A stretch of DNA of 64,000 nt from DATFVA01 sp963743325 (GCA_963743325.1 CAVUOZ010000004.1:409026-473025); one strand, 5' to 3'. Numbered from the stretch's first letter, positions 1 to 9,216 are shown. Notes: generated by a model not told the origin, from the sequence alone. Made by a program: numbers and translations.

Positions 1-1153
1 TGATGACATTGTTTATGATGATAAAAGATTTGCAAATTTTTATATACCGGATAAAATATCTGCGGCAATTTTCTATGAAAATGAAAATGATATAAAATTT
101 GTTGAAACAGCCTTAAGCCTTACCGGTGAATCGGGTACAATCAGACTGACAGAGAAAAACCTGAACCAGATTTCCTCGTTCGATCTTTCACAGTTTGATG
201 TGGTAATAATTGATGGGGCAAAAAGTATTTCAAATATTGAAAGACTTAACTCTTATGTGGAAAATGGCGGGGGACTCTTTCTTATGCCCGGGGAAAATAT
301 TGATTTGACTGATTTCTCCGATTTAACTTCGAAAACAGGCCTGCCAGATCCTGAAGGAACAGCAGGGAAACTTAATGAAACCAATAACGCAGTTTCGTTT
401 GATAATATTGAGTATGATCACCCGATATTCCGGAATATTTTTTCTGACGTTGAGAAAAAGAAGCTCGAGTCACCCGATGTTTATTTTCATTATAAAATTT
501 CAAATAAAGGTAAAGGGACAAACATAATAACCCTTACAGACGGCACTTCGTTTCTCGGTGATTACAAAATCGGTAAAGGAAAGGTGCTTCTCTTAAATAC
601 ATCTCCCGTATTAAGCTGGAGCAATTTTCCGTTAAAAAATATTTTTGCTCCCTTATTTCTTAAATCTGTCTTTTATCTCGCTTCCAAAGACGTGCTTGAA
701 AATGAATATTTTGCAGGAAACCCTGTGACTGTTACATTATCCGGTATTGCTCTCCCGCAGGTAAAAGTAGAAAGGCCGGATAAAACTGAAGAGTTCATAA
801 ACCTGGAAAAATCCGGCACCTTAAATTTTATTACTTATAACCGGACAAATACTGCAGGTAATTATAAATTCTATTCGGGGGAAAAAAACATCGCGGAGAT
901 TTCTGTTAATGCCAATCCCGAAGAATCTGTGGCAAAATATTTAAGTAATGAGGATTTTAAAAAATACTTGGATGAAATACATTTTAAGGGAAAACTCATA
1001 TCAATATCAAAAAGTGAAAACCCTTCTGAAATTGTAATGCAGTCAAGATTTGGTTCCGAACTATGGAGATTGTTTTTAATTGCTGCTTTAATTACTGCTC
1101 TGGTCGAAATGGCGATTGCAAGAAGTGCTAAAAAAGATCTGGTGCAAACTTAA
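1..1153 (+). CDS. BatA-like membrane protein, 3' part (5' end outside window)
   Basis: The reading frame is open from base 2, so the gene starts upstream and only about 383 C-terminal residues are present. The visible part begins in a glutamine-amidotransferase-like fold: a stretch around bases 200-290 (VVIIDGAKSISN, then YVENGGGLFLMPG) is typical of the periplasmic domain of BatA/aerotolerance-type proteins that ask whether a value is held in an unobstructed strand-loop. A beta-rich region follows, then one C-terminal membrane helix (LFLIAALITALVEMAIA) and a short basic tail. BatA-type proteins usually sit with MoxR, DUF58 and DUF4159 genes; a DUF4159-DUF4175 pair lies 8 kb downstream but not in the same operon. 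The family is a reasonable call; the molecular function is unknown. Confidence 0.6.
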   Translation, partial: DDIVYDDKRFANFYIPDKISAAIFYENENDIKFVETALSLTGESGTIRLTEKNLNQISSFDLSQFDVVIIDGAKSISNIERLNSYVENGGGLFLMPGENIDLTDFSDLTSKTGLPDPEGTAGKLNETNNAVSFDNIEYDHPIFRNIFSDVEKKKLESPDVYFHYKISNKGKGTNIITLTDGTSFLGDYKIGKGKVLLLNTSPVLSWSNFPLKNIFAPLFLKSVFYLASKDVLENEYFAGNPVTVTLSGIALPQVKVERPDKTEEFINLEKSGTLNFITYNRTNTAGNYKFYSGEKNIAEISVNANPEESVAKYLSNEDFKKYLDEIHFKGKLISISKSENPSEIVMQSRFGSELWRLFLIAALITALVEMAIARSAKKDLVQT

Positions 1154-1166
1154 TACTAATCTTTAA

Positions 1167-1763
1167 TCAAATTCTGAAAAGTAACCCCAGTTTTAATATC
1201 AGTGAATTAAAATTCAACTTCTCCTGACTTAAAATTTTATCAGAGTATCCATCCATAATTATATAATCAGCCGGTTGATTAAATGTTTGTGTCACCTCAA
1301 CTATAAAATTTATAGGTGTTTCAGCCGAAAATTTAACTCCCGCTGTAAGTTCAAAAGAGATATTGTTCTTGACATTACCAACCAGACGAAGAGTACCATC
1401 ATATAAAAGGGATTCATTACCATTTTTAGTAAAACTATTGGAATTATAATATATACCTGCTCCTAAATATGGTTCAATTGCCCATACAAAGGGATAAAAC
1501 TCAATTGATGGCCCGATGCTGAAGTTAGTATAAGTATAACCTGCTGAAAATCCTTCACTGGTCAATTCAGCCAGGTAAAACCTGGCATTTGTACGGACAG
1601 AAATTGGTAAATACTTAAATGAATAATCGGCAATTAAAGCAGGACCAACCTGGTAATTCAGATACTTGTTACCAGTCAGAAAATCTCCTGTAAATCCAAG
1701 CTTAAAATCCTGTGCATTTAGAAGAATTGAAGATAAATAAATAATCAAAAGCATTTTTTTCAT
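1167..1763 (-). CDS. Secreted outer-membrane beta-barrel-like protein
   Basis: This 198-residue protein has a Sec signal peptide (MKKMLLIIYLSSILLNAQ, cleavage probably after NAQ or nearby). The rest alternates hydrophobic and polar residues with many aromatic positions and ends in a hydrophobic strand (LILKLGLLFRI) of the kind that closes small outer-membrane barrels. It is convergent with the preceding gene, only 13 bases away. A GGAGGGGAATAA-like ribosome-binding stretch precedes the start on the minus strand. No catalytic motif is visible. It is best described as a small eight-strand-type porin-like or surface protein of unknown role. Confidence 0.6.
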   Translation of the reverse strand: MKKMLLIIYLSSILLNAQDFKLGFTGDFLTGNKYLNYQVGPALIADYSFKYLPISVRTNARFYLAELTSEGFSAGYTYTNFSIGPSIEFYPFVWAIEPYLGAGIYYNSNSFTKNGNESLLYDGTLRLVGNVKNNISFELTAGVKFSAETPINFIVEVTQTFNQPADYIIMDGYSDKILSQEKLNFNSLILKLGLLFRI

Positions 1764-2025
1764 TTTTATTCCCCTCCGACGGGAGATGATTTCTCATTTT
1801 TTAAGACTTAGCAGAATTGCAATTCCCATAATAAAAATGTAAAAAATAGTTGTGAAGTATTTAAAGTCTTTCTTCATAAGCAACCATTTTTATCTAACTA
1901 ATCTTAATGAATTGTATCAAAATATCAATTATTCTTTTAGAATGAGCTTAAGTGATTAATTAAATCATTGGATATTTAACCGGATTTTTTTTATTTATTG
2001 CGCAACCCTTGAAAAAAATAAGTGA

Positions 2026-3291
2026 ATGATAGAAATATCCGGAAAGACATACGAAAGAGCTATATTAGCAGCACTGGATACGAAAAATACCAGTAGAGAA
2101 ATTGTAGAAGAACATCTTTCAGAGCTTGAGGAACTTGCATTAACAGCAGGTGCGGAAACTATATTGAAACTGATTCAGGATCGCACTTCGATGGACTCCG
2201 CATTCTACATAGGCAAGGGGAAGGCCGAAGAATTAGCTTATCTGGTTGAACAGAATGAAATCGACCTTGTCATATTTGATGATGATCTCACTCCAGTGCA
2301 GGTCAGAAATCTCGAAAAGCTTGTAGATAAAAAGATTATTGACAGGAGCGGATTAATACTTGATATATTTGCCTCACGCGCAAAAACCAATGAAGCAAAG
2401 ACCCAGGTTGAACTTGCACAGCTTCAATATATGCTGCCCAGGTTAACCAGGGCATGGACACATCTATCTAAACAGTACGGAGGAATCGGAACAAAAGGTC
2501 CCGGTGAAACACAGATAGAAACTGACAGAAGAATCATAAGAGACAGGATAAGTCATCTTAAAGAAAAATTAAAGAGAATAGAAAAACAGAGAGATACACA
2601 AAGCCAGCAGAGGAAAGATTTAATAAGGATTACTCTCGTTGGATATACAAATGTCGGTAAGTCAACCCTCTTTAATTTATTAACCAATGCTGATGTATTT
2701 GCTGAGGACAAACTCTTTGCGACTCTTGATTCAACCACCCGAACACTCGATTTCGGCAAAAAAGAAAAATTGCTTATTTCGGATACAGTGGGATTTATAC
2801 GGAAACTTCCTCCCAACCTGGTGGCTTCATTTAAGAGCACTTTAAATGAAGTCCGGGATGCTGATATAATCATTCATGTAATTGATATTACACATCCATA
2901 CTTTGAGGACCAGGTTGCCGTTGTGGAAAATACCTTAAAAGAACTGGGAAGTGAAAACAAAACTCAAATTAAAGTATTTAACAAAGTTGATAACCTGATT
3001 GACCGGCATAGAATCCCGTATGTAAAAAATAAATACCCTGATAGTGTAATTATATCGGCCCGGCGAGGAATAAACATTTCACAGCTTAAGGATAAACTTC
3101 TGGAAATCTCTGAGTCTGCTTATGTTGAAGAAAATATCGACCTTAATTTGAATGAATCAAAAAAAGCTGCTAAAATACATACACTTGCAGAAGTATTATC
3201 AACCGAATATGATGATGAAAGGATCCACATTAAGTACAGAACAAACAGGGAAAATTCAGAAAAGATAAAAAAGATGGTTTCGAAGATCTGA
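2026..3291 (+). CDS. hflX: GTPase HflX
   Basis: HflX is a ribosome-associated GTPase that splits or rescues stalled 70S ribosomes under stress. The 421-residue protein has the family layout: an N-terminal HflX domain (about 1-185, with the GPGETQIETDRR segment near 166), a short coiled linker, then a TRAFAC G domain with P-loop GYTNVGKST at about 206, switch II DTVGF, and the NKVD base-specificity motif. Its length is normal for bacterial HflX. It stands alone, with a 260-base AT-rich leader upstream and the ammonia-lyase gene 90 bases downstream. No E. coli-type hfq or hflK/C neighbours are present. Confidence 0.95.
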   Translation: MIEISGKTYERAILAALDTKNTSREIVEEHLSELEELALTAGAETILKLIQDRTSMDSAFYIGKGKAEELAYLVEQNEIDLVIFDDDLTPVQVRNLEKLVDKKIIDRSGLILDIFASRAKTNEAKTQVELAQLQYMLPRLTRAWTHLSKQYGGIGTKGPGETQIETDRRIIRDRISHLKEKLKRIEKQRDTQSQQRKDLIRITLVGYTNVGKSTLFNLLTNADVFAEDKLFATLDSTTRTLDFGKKEKLLISDTVGFIRKLPPNLVASFKSTLNEVRDADIIIHVIDITHPYFEDQVAVVENTLKELGSENKTQIKVFNKVDNLIDRHRIPYVKNKYPDSVIISARRGINISQLKDKLLEISESAYVEENIDLNLNESKKAAKIHTLAEVLSTEYDDERIHIKYRTNRENSEKIKKMVSKI

Positions 3292-3340
3292 GTTAATTTA
3301 AATCCTTCTGTGTTACTTCCTATTTCTCACGCTTAATTAC

Positions 3341-3348
3341 TAAATTTG
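3341..3348 (+). promoter_or_regulatory. Candidate -7 box (TAAATTTG) for the ammonia-lyase gene
   Basis: TAAATTTG matches the Bacteroidota sigma-A -7 consensus TAnnTTTG and lies 33 bases before the start codon. No clear TTTG -33 box is seen about 20 bases upstream, so the call rests on one half-site. Confidence 0.3.
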
Positions 3349-3381
3349 TAAACATCTTTTTATACATCTTAGGGAGAAACG

Positions 3382-4905
3382 ATGTCTATTGTAATAAATG
3401 GTTCGGGACTTACGATTGAAAAATTAGTAAGCATTGCTCGTCATAATGAAAAAGTAGAACTTCATCCTGACTCACTCGCAAAAATAAAGGTCTGCCGTAA
3501 AATGCTTGAGGATAAACTCCAGGCGCGTGAGATAATGTACGGGACAAATACAGGTATCGGTGAATTTTCGGAAATAGTATTAAATGACGATCAGGTAAAA
3601 GAATTTCAGAAATATTTAATTTATAATCATTCGGCAGGAATCGGAGATCCCGCCCCGGCTGAATATGTACGCGGGGCAATTGCCGGGAGAATAAATGTTC
3701 ATGCACACGGCAACTCAGCATGCCGGCCTGAAGTAACTTTAACACTTGTTGAAATGCTGAATAAAGATGTTACGCCTGTTGTTTGCCAGAAAGGTTCTGT
3801 GGGTGCCTGCGGTGATCTGGCTCCGATGTCACAGGTTGCACTCCTAATGATGGGAGAAGGAGAGGCATATTACAAAGGAGAAAGACTTCCGGGTAAAACT
3901 GCTTTTGAAAAAGCCGGAATTAAAATCCCTGGTCTGCAGGCCCGTGACGGTCTTGCTGTAATCAACGGTTCAAATCTTTTAACTTCGATGGGTGCAATCC
4001 ACTTATACGATATAAACAGATGGCTCAAACAGGCAGAAATTGCTGCTTCAATGTCACTTGAAGCCTTACTTGCAAATTTAAAGCCCTATGATGAGCGTCT
4101 TCATAAACTTCGTGGATTTTCGGGGGCAGTGCGAAGTGCCAATGCAATAATGAAATGCATTAAAGGAAGCGATCTCCAGACCGGGAAATTAAAGAGTAAA
4201 GTTCAGGATGCTTATTCAATGCGTTCCACGCCCCAGGTAATTGGTGCGGCACACGATGCAGTCGCATATGCTAAATCACAGGTAGAAATCGAGTTGAATG
4301 GTGTTGGTGACAATCCTATTTTTATTCCTGAAGACAGGCTTACTTTAACCGGGGCAAATTTCCAGGGAACCCCTGTTTCACTTCCTATGGATATGGTGGG
4401 TGCTTCTGTTACAATGATTTCTGTTCTTTCGGAAAGAAGACTTAACAGGCTGCTTAATCCTGCATTGAGTGTGGGTCTTCCCTCATTTCTTACGAAAGGC
4501 GCCGGGATGTATTCGGGAATGATGCTGAGTCAATACACTGCGGATTCATTAATTGTTGAACAAAGAATTTTGTCAACTCCTGCCTCTATTCAGTCTATTC
4601 CTGCGGCAGCCGACCAGGAGGATTTTGTTTCAATGGGAATGAATACATCAATTAAAAATGCTCAGATAATCGATAATGCTTACGGTGTGCTTGGAATTGA
4701 ATTTATGGCCGCCGCACAGGCGCTCGATTTCCGTGAGCATAATCCCGGAAAAGGAGTGGCAAAGGCAAAAGAGATAATCAGAAAATACATTGATCATCTT
4801 GATATTGATCGTCCGCTTTATCCGGATCATACAAAGATGAAAGAAGTGGTTAAATCCTGCGAGATTCTGGAAGAAGTTGAAAAGGTAACCGGAAGCCTGG
4901 AATAA
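3382..4905 (+). CDS. hutH: MIO-dependent aromatic amino acid ammonia-lyase (HutH family) with Ala-Cys-Gly active-site triad
   Basis: Members of this family remove ammonia from histidine, phenylalanine or tyrosine using the self-formed MIO electrophile. The 507-residue protein aligns along its whole length with histidine ammonia-lyase. Visible residues include Tyr53 in YGTNTGIG, His83 in NHSAG, INGSN near 195, VQDAYSMR with the Gln, Tyr and Arg of the substrate pocket, and Glu413 in DQEDFVSM. His83 and the Glu point to histidine or tyrosine rather than phenylalanine. The MIO triad, normally Ala-Ser-Gly, reads Ala-Cys-Gly here (Cys143, codon TGC at 3808-3810), and the usual RCQPQV reads RSTPQV. 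No hutU, hutI or hutG lies nearby, so a complete histidine degradation pathway is not shown. An AGGGAG site precedes the start. Family is certain; substrate is not. Confidence 0.85.
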   Translation: MSIVINGSGLTIEKLVSIARHNEKVELHPDSLAKIKVCRKMLEDKLQAREIMYGTNTGIGEFSEIVLNDDQVKEFQKYLIYNHSAGIGDPAPAEYVRGAIAGRINVHAHGNSACRPEVTLTLVEMLNKDVTPVVCQKGSVGACGDLAPMSQVALLMMGEGEAYYKGERLPGKTAFEKAGIKIPGLQARDGLAVINGSNLLTSMGAIHLYDINRWLKQAEIAASMSLEALLANLKPYDERLHKLRGFSGAVRSANAIMKCIKGSDLQTGKLKSKVQDAYSMRSTPQVIGAAHDAVAYAKSQVEIELNGVGDNPIFIPEDRLTLTGANFQGTPVSLPMDMVGASVTMISVLSERRLNRLLNPALSVGLPSFLTKGAGMYSGMMLSQYTADSLIVEQRILSTPASIQSIPAAADQEDFVSMGMNTSIKNAQIIDNAYGVLGIEFMAAAQALDFREHNPGKGVAKAKEIIRKYIDHLDIDRPLYPDHTKMKEVVKSCEILEEVEKVTGSLE

Positions 4906-4959
4906 ATATCTCACACAAACCTGCCCGCAGACAGGTCGCTAAGGTGCAGAGGGATTAGA

Positions 4960-5267
4960 ATGACTGAAAATGAAATTTCCAAAATTGTCGTGGATTGCTG
5001 CTATAAAATCCATATTAACCTGGGGCCTGGTATATTAGAATCAGTATATGAGGAATTATTAAGTACTGAATTAATTAAACGGGGTTTACGGAAATTGTTG
5101 AAGATAAGGTAATTCTTGAGTTAAAATCTATTGAAATTCTGACTCCTGTTCATTCAAAACAGCTGCTAACTTATTTAAGAATAAAAGGGATTAAATTGGG
5201 ATTATTAATTAATTTCGATGATCCATTAATAAAAAATGGTATTCATAGGATCGTAAATAATCTTTAG
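4960..5267 (+). pseudogene. Broken GxxExxY protein gene
   Basis: Bases 4960-5088 encode an N-terminal half close to that of the intact GxxExxY protein at 46175 (MTENEISKIVVDC, then GPGILESVY). The frame then runs into a stop at about 5110. From about 5087 another frame continues the family C-terminus (DKVILELKSIE, LLTYLRIKGIKLGLLINF) to a stop at 5265-5267. The segment corresponding to about residues 44-70 of the intact homologue is missing, so an internal deletion shifted the frame and removed the Asp of the PD-(D/E)xK-like core. The relic is flanked by short motifs of the 'gcgcctctgcgtg' type: a left half near 4937-4953 and an inverted right half near 5290-5312. Confidence 0.75.
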
Positions 5268-5329
5268 CGCATAGTAGTTTAAATAACTTATGCGTTCTTT
5301 GCGCCTCTGCGTGAAACAAGGAATGTAAA

Positions 5330-6694
5330 ATGGAAATTGTTTTCTTAATAGCTGGCTTAATTATCGGATTTGTCATTGGCTGGCTTATTCTAAAAGCAAA
5401 ATATGCCTCGGCTATTTCACTCGAGGAAGTAGAAGACTTAAAGGATCAGCTGAACCAGGTTCAGTCGGATAAAGCGAGAATTGAAGAACGTGAAAATATT
5501 CTGAAAGAATCTGTAAAAAAGAGTGCTGAAGAACTGGAGAAAGAAAGAAGTAAGGTTGTTGAACTCTCATCTTCTGTTTCGAGGATGGAAGAAACAAATA
5601 ATAACATGAAAGAGAGATTAACGGAGCAGAAAGGTGAGATTGGGGAACTTCAGCAGAAATTCACTAAAGAATTTGAAAATCTCGCCAACAGAATATTTGA
5701 AGAAAAAGGAAATAAATTCACCGAACAGAATAAAGAAAAGCTGGCTGAAATTCTTAATCCCTTAAAGGAAAAAATTTCTCAATTTGAAAAGAAGGTTGAA
5801 GAAAGCAAAGAGGAGAGTATTAAGGGTCACGCTTCTCTGAAAGAGCAGCTTTCAATGCTGAAAGAATTAAATCAGCAGGTCACCCAGGAGGCAAAAAACC
5901 TTACAGAAGCTTTGAAAGGACAGAGTAAAACCCAGGGCAACTGGGGTGAGTTTATACTTGAAAGTCTGTTAGAAAAATCAGGACTTGTAAAAGGCAGGGA
6001 ATATACTGTCCAGGAAAGTCTGAGTGCTGAGTCCGGCAGAAGATTTCAGCCCGATGTAATAATAAAACTGCCGGAAAATAAAAGCCTGGTTATCGATTCA
6101 AAAGTATCTTTAGTTGGTTATGAGAAATTTGTTTCTTCTGAAAAAGAACAGGAGAAACAGCTTGCATTACGTGAACATATAAATTCAATCAGGGCTCATA
6201 TAAAAAATTTAAGCGGTAAAAATTATCAGAACCTTTACCAGCTTGAAAGTCTTGATTTTGTTTTAATGTTTATGCCCATTGAACCTGCATTTGCCCTCGC
6301 TGTTCAAAGTGATGCTTCTTTATTCAGTGACGCATTTGAAATGAATATTGTTATTGTGAGTCCATCAACTCTGCTGGCAACTTTAAGAACCATAGCAAGC
6401 ATATGGCGTCAGGAAAATCAGAATAAAAATGCCCTGGAAATAGCCAGACAAAGCGGTACATTATATGATAAATTCGTTGGATTTATAGAAGACCTGATCA
6501 ATGTCGGTAAAAAGATCGATGAGTCCAAAAATTACTATATGGACGCAATGAAGAAGCTGACCGACGGCAGCGGTAACCTGGTTCGTCGTGCAGAAAAAAT
6601 CAAACAACTTGGAGCTAAAACCTCAAAGAATCTTCCCAAATCAATTCTGGACAGGGCTGACGACGAAGATGACACTCCTTTATTAGAAGAATAA
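5330..6694 (+). CDS. rmuC: DNA recombination protein RmuC
   Basis: RmuC proteins limit recombination at inverted repeats and carry a PD-(D/E)XK-nuclease-like core. The 454-residue protein starts with one membrane anchor (about 1-23, VFLIAGLIIGFVIGWLIL). A long coiled coil covers about 30-210, followed by the RmuC domain with QGNWGE-type sequence (TQGNWGEFILESLLE), the core PDVIIKLPENKSLVIDSKVSL, and FMPIEPAFALA. An AAGGA site lies about 9 bases before the ATG. It stands alone. Its presence is worth noting in a genome with this many inverted repeats, but no direct link is shown. Confidence 0.95.
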   Translation: MEIVFLIAGLIIGFVIGWLILKAKYASAISLEEVEDLKDQLNQVQSDKARIEERENILKESVKKSAEELEKERSKVVELSSSVSRMEETNNNMKERLTEQKGEIGELQQKFTKEFENLANRIFEEKGNKFTEQNKEKLAEILNPLKEKISQFEKKVEESKEESIKGHASLKEQLSMLKELNQQVTQEAKNLTEALKGQSKTQGNWGEFILESLLEKSGLVKGREYTVQESLSAESGRRFQPDVIIKLPENKSLVIDSKVSLVGYEKFVSSEKEQEKQLALREHINSIRAHIKNLSGKNYQNLYQLESLDFVLMFMPIEPAFALAVQSDASLFSDAFEMNIVIVSPSTLLATLRTIASIWRQENQNKNALEIARQSGTLYDKFVGFIEDLINVGKKIDESKNYYMDAMKKLTDGSGNLVRRAEKIKQLGAKTSKNLPKSILDRADDEDDTPLLEE

Positions 6695-6841
6695 TTAAAT
6701 CCTCTTTACTACGCTTGTTTCTTACCAATTTGTATATTTTTACTAATTAATTTCTTTTGGCATACTTTTATATTATTCCTTTTAGATGTGACAATTACTG
6801 AAGTTGAAAGTTGGTAGATTATTAAATTGAGGGAGGCAGCT

Positions 6842-7300
6842 ATGATTATTACACAACCGGAATCAGTGCAGGACTTTGAGCGTTACTATGATTTACGCTG
6901 GAGAATGCTGAGAGAACCATGGAAACAGCCTAAAGGTACTGAAAAGGATGAGCTTGAAGAAAGAGCGCTGCATATTATGGTTTGTAAAGAAGACCGCATA
7001 CCCGTTGCCGTCGGAAGAGCACATTTTAATACTGATGTTGAAGCCCAGATAAGGTTTATGGCAGTCGAACCGCGTTTTCAGAAAACAGGTCTGGGTTCCG
7101 TGGTTCTGAAGAAGCTTGAGGATGAAGTGCGGCAGCTTGGAGCACAATATATTATACTGCATTCAAGAGATACAGCTGTTCCGTTTTATGAAAGACATGG
7201 TTATAAAGTTGTTTCCAGGTCGCATACTCTTTTTGAAACGGTACCTCATTTCCTGATGAAGAAAGAATTTTATCCGGAGAATAAATTAAAAATAAATTGA
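6842..7300 (+). CDS. GNAT family N-acetyltransferase
   Basis: This 152-residue acetyltransferase uses acetyl-CoA on an unknown amine. The start chosen is the ATG at 6842, because GGGAGG at 6831-6836 is correctly spaced for it; a TTG at 6827 would overlap that site. Motif A is visible as MAVEPRFQKTGLGSVVLKKLEDEV, with the QxxGLG pyrophosphate loop, followed by beta-5/alpha-4 (FYERHGYKVV). The N-terminus (YDLRWRMLREPWKQPKG) resembles YitI/ElaA-like small GNATs that often act on free amino acids or small metabolites. No neighbour reveals the substrate. Confidence 0.85.
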   Translation: MIITQPESVQDFERYYDLRWRMLREPWKQPKGTEKDELEERALHIMVCKEDRIPVAVGRAHFNTDVEAQIRFMAVEPRFQKTGLGSVVLKKLEDEVRQLGAQYIILHSRDTAVPFYERHGYKVVSRSHTLFETVPHFLMKKEFYPENKLKIN

Positions 7301-7504
7301 AGCAAAAATTTTTAATGTTGACTAATCTGTTTGAAATAAAAAAGTCAGTTTTCATTTTTACCTGCTTTCCTGGCGAATCATAATTGAACATTGAATCGCC
7401 AACTCCCGATATCCAATGTTCTCAATAGGAGTCCAATGGACAAGATTCAATAATCAATGAGCGGAGTTCTTACGACGATTCCTGGTGTAAAAACCTTACC
7501 AATG

Positions 7505-7541
7505 AACTTGAACCCGTACTTGAACTTGAACCTGAACTTAT
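7505..7541. repeat. Short degenerate tandem repeat of ACTTGAAC type
   Basis: Four to five imperfect copies of a 6-8 base unit (CTTGAAC, CTTGAAC, CCTGAACTT) sit just beyond the 3' end of the EVE gene, in an otherwise featureless 237-base convergent spacer. Confidence 0.4.
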
Positions 7542-8005
7542 CCTCCCATCCTCACAACTTCATCAAACTCCTCTTTAGTCATCGGCATAACAGACAGACG
7601 ATTTCCTTTTTGAACGAGCCTCATATTTTTGAGCCTGGGACTTCTCTTTAAGTCCTCCAGCGTTACGGGATTCTTAAATTCTTTTACATATTTTATATCA
7701 ACCATAAACCAGATCGGATCTTCTTTTTTCGCTGCCGGGAAAAAATGTATGTCATCCGGGTCAAATTGTGAGTGATCAGGATAGCCTTCCTTGGCAATTT
7801 CACAGATCCCGACAATAGCATTAGGCTCTGTATTGCTATTGTAGAACAGAACCCCATCGCCTTTTTTCATTTCATCTCTCATAAAATTACGAGCCTGGTA
7901 ATTGCGCACACCATTCCAGTATGTACTCTTATCTTTAGACTTCTTCAGGTCCTCAATTGAAAATTCCTCAGGATCAGATTTTATAAGCCAGTATTTCTTA
8001 ACCAT
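7538..8005 (-). CDS. EVE domain protein
   Basis: EVE domains are PUA-like folds that bind modified bases in DNA or RNA. The 155-residue protein is a single EVE domain: MVKKYWLIKSDPEEFSIEDL at the start, then TYWNGVRNYQARNFMRDEMKKGDGVLFYNS, a classic EVE signature, and a C-terminal RMGG. The start is set at 8005, where AAAAGGAG lies at good spacing; a longer in-frame start at 8080 has no such site. It is convergent with the acetyltransferase. Stand-alone EVE proteins of this type are widespread in Bacteroidota and related to human THYN1; the cellular ligand is not evident from context. Confidence 0.9.
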   Translation of the reverse strand: MVKKYWLIKSDPEEFSIEDLKKSKDKSTYWNGVRNYQARNFMRDEMKKGDGVLFYNSNTEPNAIVGICEIAKEGYPDHSQFDPDDIHFFPAAKKEDPIWFMVDIKYVKEFKNPVTLEDLKRSPRLKNMRLVQKGNRLSVMPMTKEEFDEVVRMGG

Positions 8006-8284
8006 TTTCGAATCTCCTTTTGAAATTTGATTTAATAAATGAAAATAAAAAGAATGACCTATCCTTTCAATCACATCCATGCTCCCATACTCTAATTACA
8101 TCCTGCGGCTTCAGCTCTTTCTCTTTTCGGGGAAGTCGATTTCTCACAATCAAAAAAATTGAGTATATAACTCCTTATATCATAAAGAATTTGCTAAAAT
8201 TCGTGACGATATTTTAACAATCTGATGGCGTATTTTTTGCTTTTTAATTCGGCATTCCAATCATAAAATAATAAGAGGATTTTC

Positions 8285-8950
8285 ATGGAAAACAATGAGA
8301 ACAGGAGAGGTATCCCTCTGTTAGGCGAAAAGCTCCCTGAAATGACTGTACACACAACGAAAGGGACGATCAATTTACCAAAGGATTATGAAGGCAAATG
8401 GATAGTATTATTCAGTCATCCCGCTGATTTCACTCCGGTATGCACGACTGAATTCGTTGCATTTGCCAAACGCGTTAAAGAATTTAAAAAACTCGATGCA
8501 CAATTAATCGGTCTTTCAATAGACCAGGTTTTCTCTCACATCAAATGGATTGAATGGATTAAAAACACATTACAGGTTGAAATTCCTTTTCCTATAATTG
8601 CAGATGATATGGGAAAGGTCGCAGAAAGACTTGGAATGGTTCATCCGGGAAAAGGAACCAATACAGTCCGTGCAGTCTTTATAATTGATCCTCACGGAGT
8701 TATACGGCTGATGATCTATTACCCGCAGGAAGTCGGCAGGCAGGTTGATGAAATTCTGCGTGCACTGAAAGCATTAAAAATTTCTGATGAGAACAAAGTT
8801 GCAATGCCTGAAAACTGGCCGAACAATGAACTTATTGGGAAAAAAGTAATTATTCCTCCTCCAAGAGATGTTGAAGGTGCTGAAGAAAGACTAAAATCTG
8901 CTGAAGGTTACGATTGGTGGTTTACTTATAAAGAACTTCCAACTAATTGA
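8285..8950 (+). CDS. 1-Cys peroxiredoxin (Prx6 subfamily)
   Basis: The enzyme reduces peroxides through a peroxidatic cysteine, here Cys53 in HPADFTPVCTTEF, the diagnostic Prx6 motif. The 221-residue length and the C-terminal arm (WPNNELIGKKVIIPPP) match archaeal-type Prx6 proteins such as the Aeropyrum thiol peroxidase. That family often has two more cysteines near the C-terminal DWWFCW segment; here the segment reads YDWWFTYKELP and Cys53 is the only cysteine in the protein. It must therefore use an outside thiol to recycle. An AAGAGGA site precedes the ATG, and a hairpin terminator follows the stop. Confidence 0.93.
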   Translation: MENNENRRGIPLLGEKLPEMTVHTTKGTINLPKDYEGKWIVLFSHPADFTPVCTTEFVAFAKRVKEFKKLDAQLIGLSIDQVFSHIKWIEWIKNTLQVEIPFPIIADDMGKVAERLGMVHPGKGTNTVRAVFIIDPHGVIRLMIYYPQEVGRQVDEILRALKALKISDENKVAMPENWPNNELIGKKVIIPPPRDVEGAEERLKSAEGYDWWFTYKELPTN

Positions 8951-8978
8951 TCCCGAACCCTGCTAAATTTGATAACAA

Positions 8979-9008
8979 GCCGGCTGCTATTTTGAGCCGG
9001 CATTTTTA
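8979..9008 (+). terminator. Rho-independent terminator after the peroxiredoxin gene
   Basis: GCCGGCT (8979-8985) pairs with AGCCGGC (8995-9001) across a nine-base loop, followed directly by ATTTTTATATTTTTT. It lies 28 bases after the stop codon. Confidence 0.85.
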
Positions 9009-9151
9009 TATTTTTTGGACGACTAGTACTGTTTATTAATTTCTGTTTAATAATTCAACATAATAGTTCAAAAGTAAGCTAAAGCATCTATAAAATTCAG
9101 TGCTATAAAATATAACATATAGTTTCCTCATACCATTTAGGTCCGCGCGTC

Positions 9152-9216
9152 TCTCATCTATTTCTCGTCTATCTCTCGTCCATCTCTCGTCTGTCTCTCT
9201 CCATCTCTCGTCTCAT
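9152..9216. repeat. Six-unit tandem repeat of 11 bp (TCTCGTCTATC)
   Basis: Five 11-base units and one 10-base unit follow the pattern TCTCGTCTATC with one to three changes each, in the 380-base spacer upstream of the DUF4159 gene. The same unit in reverse orientation occurs at 21171-21207. Nothing else was recognised in this spacer apart from the terminator at its left end. Confidence 0.8.

Noticed and set aside
3382..4905. Aryl polyene or flexirubin gene cluster around the ammonia-lyase
   Set aside because: No ketosynthase, acyl carrier protein, acyltransferase or dialkylresorcinol genes are nearby.
4921..4943. A further copy of the 21-bp insert (CCTGCCCGCAGACAGG) before the broken GxxExxY gene
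   Set aside because: The resemblance is limited to about 16 bases and there is no empty-site comparison in the window.
7457..7651. Plus-strand frame over the 3' end of the EVE gene
   Set aside because: It is mostly the ACTTGAAC repeat and antisense of a conserved domain.
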